Of a DNA stretch of 16,177 nt, positions 13,489 to 16,177 are shown one piece after another. Origin of the DNA: Prevotellaceae bacterium UBA6417 (GTDB lineage: Bacteria; Bacteroidota; Bacteroidia; Bacteroidales; Bacteroidaceae); assembly GCA_002439755.1 (NCBI GenBank), contig DJPH01000055.1:1-16177 (forward strand), written 5' to 3'. Every line of letters starts with the position of its first letter. The stretch's first letter is position 1. A model generated the notes under the pieces. It was given only the letters and a program-made list of their open reading frames with translations. It ran no database searches and was not told where the DNA came from. The position numbers were made by a program, and so were the translations under genes.

Positions 13489-16143
13489 ATGAAAGTGCTT
13501 ATGAAAAGACTTTATTGGTTGTTGCTTGCCCCATTGGCTTTAATGAACATTCAGATGAATGCGGCAACATGGAAAACAGAAAACAGTGTGGCAGGATTCT
13601 TCCCCGTTGAGGAAAGTGGTCGTGAGGCCTTTTCCATGAATCCCGGATGGCTGCTCATGCGTGGAGACTTCAAAGAAGCCTCGCGGCCGGACTTTGATGA
13701 CAGCCGTTGGCAACGTGTAAGTTTGCCTAATGGCATAGAGTTTCTGCCTGTTGAGGCCAGCGGAGGAAAAAACTATCAGGGCCCCGTTTGGTATCGCAAA
13801 CATTTTCGTTTGCCTGAAAACCTGACCGGGAAAAAGCTCTTTCTGCATTTCGAGGCCATCATGGGACGCAGCGAAGTATGGGTCAACGGTGAAAAGGCCG
13901 CAAGCCACACGGGCGGTTATCTGCCTGTAATCGTTGACGTGACCGATAGGTTAAAGCCCGATGCCGAAAATGTCATTGCCGTGATGGCCGACAACAGTGA
14001 CGACGGTACTTATCCTCCCGGAAAGCCGCAATACCAATTGGATTTTTCGTATTTCGGAGGCATTTATCGCGATTGTTGGCTCATAGCCCATGCAAAGACC
14101 TATGTCACCGACCCCAATTTTGTGAACAAGAAAAGCGGAGGAGGCTTGTTCGTGTCCTATAACAATGTATCAGAACAGCAGGCCGATGTGCGGGTAGACG
14201 TAGATGTGAGAACGGAAGAACCAAAAGGATTCAAGGGTAAAGTCTGTTTGAATTTGGTTGATCCGCAAGGAAAAAGTGTATGGACAAAGCAAATGGGGCT
14301 GAATCTGCGCGGCAATGCCGGTTGCGGATTAATGACGACAACCAGCCTGAAGAATCCTATGCTTTGGAGTCCCGAGGACCCCAGTCTGTATCGCCTTTAC
14401 GTAACAATCAAGGATAAAAAAGGCCGGGCCATAGACGGCTACTATCAGCGCATAGGCATCCGAAGCATAGAATTTCGCGGCAACAAGGGATTGTATTTGA
14501 ACGGAAAGCCCTACAAAGGAAAATTGATAGGAGCCAACCGTCATCAGGACTATCCCATTATAGGAAATGCTCAAAGCAACAGCCTGCACCGCCGCGATGC
14601 CTTGAAGCTGCGCAACGCCGGAATGAAAGTCATACGCAATGCCCACTATCCCCAGGACCCTGCCTTCATGGATGCCTGCGACGAATTGGGGCTGTTTGTT
14701 ATTTGCCCGATACCCGGATGGCAGTATTGGAACGATGAGCCGTCGTTTGCCGCCCATGTTTATGACGATATCAGGCAGATGATACGTCGCGACCGCAACA
14801 GACCGAGCATCTTTCTTTATGAACCCATCTTGAACGAGACATCATATCCCGAGGATTTCGCTGTCAATGCCGTAAAGACCGTGCGCGAAGAATATCCCTT
14901 TGCCTATTGTGCCTGCGCCTGTGACAGCCGAATGAATGGACGCGAGAAATATGAAGTGCTCTATTGCCATCCATACAACGGAAACCCCGACGACAACGAC
15001 AAGGAAACAGATTCTACGAAGACATACTTTACACGCGAGTTCGGTGATATGGTAGACGACTGGGGCTCGCAAAATTCTCCCAGCCGTGTTTCCCGCAACT
15101 GGGGCGAAGTGCCGCAATTGGTCCAGGCCCGTCATTATGCCGACCCGCCCTATCAGTATACTTCACTGGAAACCCTTTATCGCAATCCGGCCAAACATCT
15201 GGGAGGTGCTTTGTGGCACCCATTCGAACACCAGCGCGGCTATCATCCCGATCCCTTTTACGGAGGCATGTTTGATGCATTCCGTCAAACCAAATACTCC
15301 TATTACCTGTTTGCTTCCCAGCGCAATCCCAACGAGAAGAACCCGATAGCCGAACATGGTCCCATGATATACATCGCAAATGCTCTTTCGCCCTTTTCGC
15401 CCGAGGATGTTTCGGTCTATTCCAATTGCGAAGAAGTGCGCCTCACCGTGCGCAAGGGCGGGAAAGTCTTTTCGTATCAGCGCGAAAGCCAGCGTGAAGG
15501 AATGCCATATCCCATTATTACTTTCAAGGGAGCATGGAGTTATGCCGATGACAAATATAATGCCCGCCGCAATGCCGAAGAAGACGAATCCTACCTTTTG
15601 GCCGAAGGGCTGATAGGTGGAAAGGTGGTTGTGTCAGAGAAAAAATATCCTGCTCGGCGAGCCCGCCGTCTTGTCATAGAAGCCGACAATGCCGGTTTGC
15701 CGCTTCGTGCCGATGGCTCCGACATCGTAACGCTTATATGTTCTGTTGTTGACGAACATGGCACGGTAAAGCGTCTTAACAACGAGCGCATCCTTTTTAC
15801 GGTCGAAGGCGAAGGACAGCTCATCGGCAATGAGCAGAACGGAGGCAATCCTGTCAATATAGAGTGGGGCACGGCCCCCATCCTGCTGCGCACCACCACA
15901 AAGAACGGCCTTATCAAAGTGCGCGCACAAGTGGCAAGAGGAGGAAACATGACCATAAACGATGCCGAACTGGAACTTCGCAGTGTGGCACCCGAATTCC
16001 CGCTCGTGTATGATGCCAAAGCCGTGCCGGCCGATGACGCCCGCCCCACATCGGTGCGTTATGTCAACTATCATCAGGGCATCATTGAAAATCAGCAGGA
16101 AAAGATAGACGAAGTGTCACGTCAGCAAAAAGCTTTCGAGTAG
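13489..16143 (+). CDS. Secreted glycoside hydrolase family 2 protein
   Basis: This 884-residue enzyme is predicted to be exported and to remove terminal beta-linked sugars (beta-galactosidase, glucuronidase or mannosidase type; specificity not resolved). It has a signal peptide (about 1-25), a GH2 sugar-binding domain (about 45-205, with VWYRKHFRLP and SYFGGIYRDCWL), an immunoglobulin-like domain (about 205-330), and a TIM barrel beginning near 335 with LIGANRHQDYP (346-356), a family signature, and LKLRNAGMKVIRNAHYPQD. The acid/base Glu450 is in LNET, and the probable nucleophile is Glu517 in FTREFGD. The C-terminal third holds two further beta-rich Ig-like parts (about 620-760 and 735-830). 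A start at 13501 is possible; 13489 is preferred because AGAGGAA precedes it. It closes the cluster 18 bases after porZ, with no lipobox and no T9SS sorting domain. No terminator lies in the remaining 34 bases. Confidence 0.9.
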   Translation: MKVLMKRLYWLLLAPLALMNIQMNAATWKTENSVAGFFPVEESGREAFSMNPGWLLMRGDFKEASRPDFDDSRWQRVSLPNGIEFLPVEASGGKNYQGPVWYRKHFRLPENLTGKKLFLHFEAIMGRSEVWVNGEKAASHTGGYLPVIVDVTDRLKPDAENVIAVMADNSDDGTYPPGKPQYQLDFSYFGGIYRDCWLIAHAKTYVTDPNFVNKKSGGGLFVSYNNVSEQQADVRVDVDVRTEEPKGFKGKVCLNLVDPQGKSVWTKQMGLNLRGNAGCGLMTTTSLKNPMLWSPEDPSLYRLYVTIKDKKGRAIDGYYQRIGIRSIEFRGNKGLYLNGKPYKGKLIGANRHQDYPIIGNAQSNSLHRRDALKLRNAGMKVIRNAHYPQDPAFMDACDELGLFVICPIPGWQYWNDEPSFAAHVYDDIRQMIRRDRNRPSIFLYEPILNETSYPEDFAVNAVKTVREEYPFAYCACACDSRMNGREKYEVLYCHPYNGNPDDNDKETDSTKTYFTREFGDMVDDWGSQNSPSRVSRNWGEVPQLVQARHYADPPYQYTSLETLYRNPAKHLGGALWHPFEHQRGYHPDPFYGGMFDAFRQTKYSYYLFASQRNPNEKNPIAEHGPMIYIANALSPFSPEDVSVYSNCEEVRLTVRKGGKVFSYQRESQREGMPYPIITFKGAWSYADDKYNARRNAEEDESYLLAEGLIGGKVVVSEKKYPARRARRLVIEADNAGLPLRADGSDIVTLICSVVDEHGTVKRLNNERILFTVEGEGQLIGNEQNGGNPVNIEWGTAPILLRTTTKNGLIKVRAQVARGGNMTINDAELELRSVAPEFPLVYDAKAVPADDARPTSVRYVNYHQGIIENQQEKIDEVSRQQKAFE

Positions 16144-16177
16144 ATATCAATAAATTAAATAGTCAAGCCTGCCAAAC

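Overview
The window looks like a chromosomal segment of a Bacteroidales bacterium, most likely a Prevotellaceae member. The evidence is a PorZ-like type IX secretion protein with a C-terminal sorting domain, a LeuRS with a lineage-type insertion, secreted GH28-like and GH2 glycosidases, a lack of clear Shine-Dalgarno sites, and five Bacteroidetes-type -7 boxes (TAnnTTTG) placed just upstream of genes. The family assignment is inference. No phage, insertion sequence, CRISPR array or rRNA gene is visible.

Left part, minus strand. The first 60 bases are the start of a gene that runs off the window and encodes a signal-peptide-like N-terminus. Next is a four-gene operon read leftwards from a promoter near 3316-3323: a multi-pass membrane protein of unknown function (2333-3280), a YqaA/DedA-like membrane protein (1908-2360, overlapping the previous gene by 28 bases), a zinc/manganese-type ABC substrate-binding lipoprotein (1024-1896) and its ATPase (246-1010). 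No permease gene is in the operon.

Middle, 3281-4227. This long non-coding stretch holds the operon promoter and a precise tandem array of eight 23-bp units, each an imperfect to perfect palindrome (3423-3606). About 420 bases follow with no confident gene. Then come a strong intrinsic terminator and an elongator-type tRNA-Met(CAT), read leftwards, with its own promoter. Upstream of the tRNA is a minus-strand gene for a secreted right-handed beta-helix (GH28-like) hydrolase (4228-5784).

Right part, plus strand. A divergent promoter region (5785-5938) separates the GH28-like gene from a tightly packed cluster: leuS, a YitT-family membrane protein, a fucosyltransferase-like glycosyltransferase, the XTP/dITP pyrophosphatase rdgB, porZ, and a secreted GH2 glycosidase. 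Gaps are 4-18 bases, except 81 bases before rdgB. The cluster mixes housekeeping genes (translation, nucleotide-pool cleaning) with cell-surface genes. PorZ is known in Porphyromonas gingivalis to act in the T9SS attachment complex that joins cargo to anionic LPS, so a sugar transferase two genes away is a suggestive neighbour.

The most unusual element is the 23-bp palindromic array. It sits about 100 bp upstream of the metal-transporter operon promoter and has no coding or CRISPR explanation.
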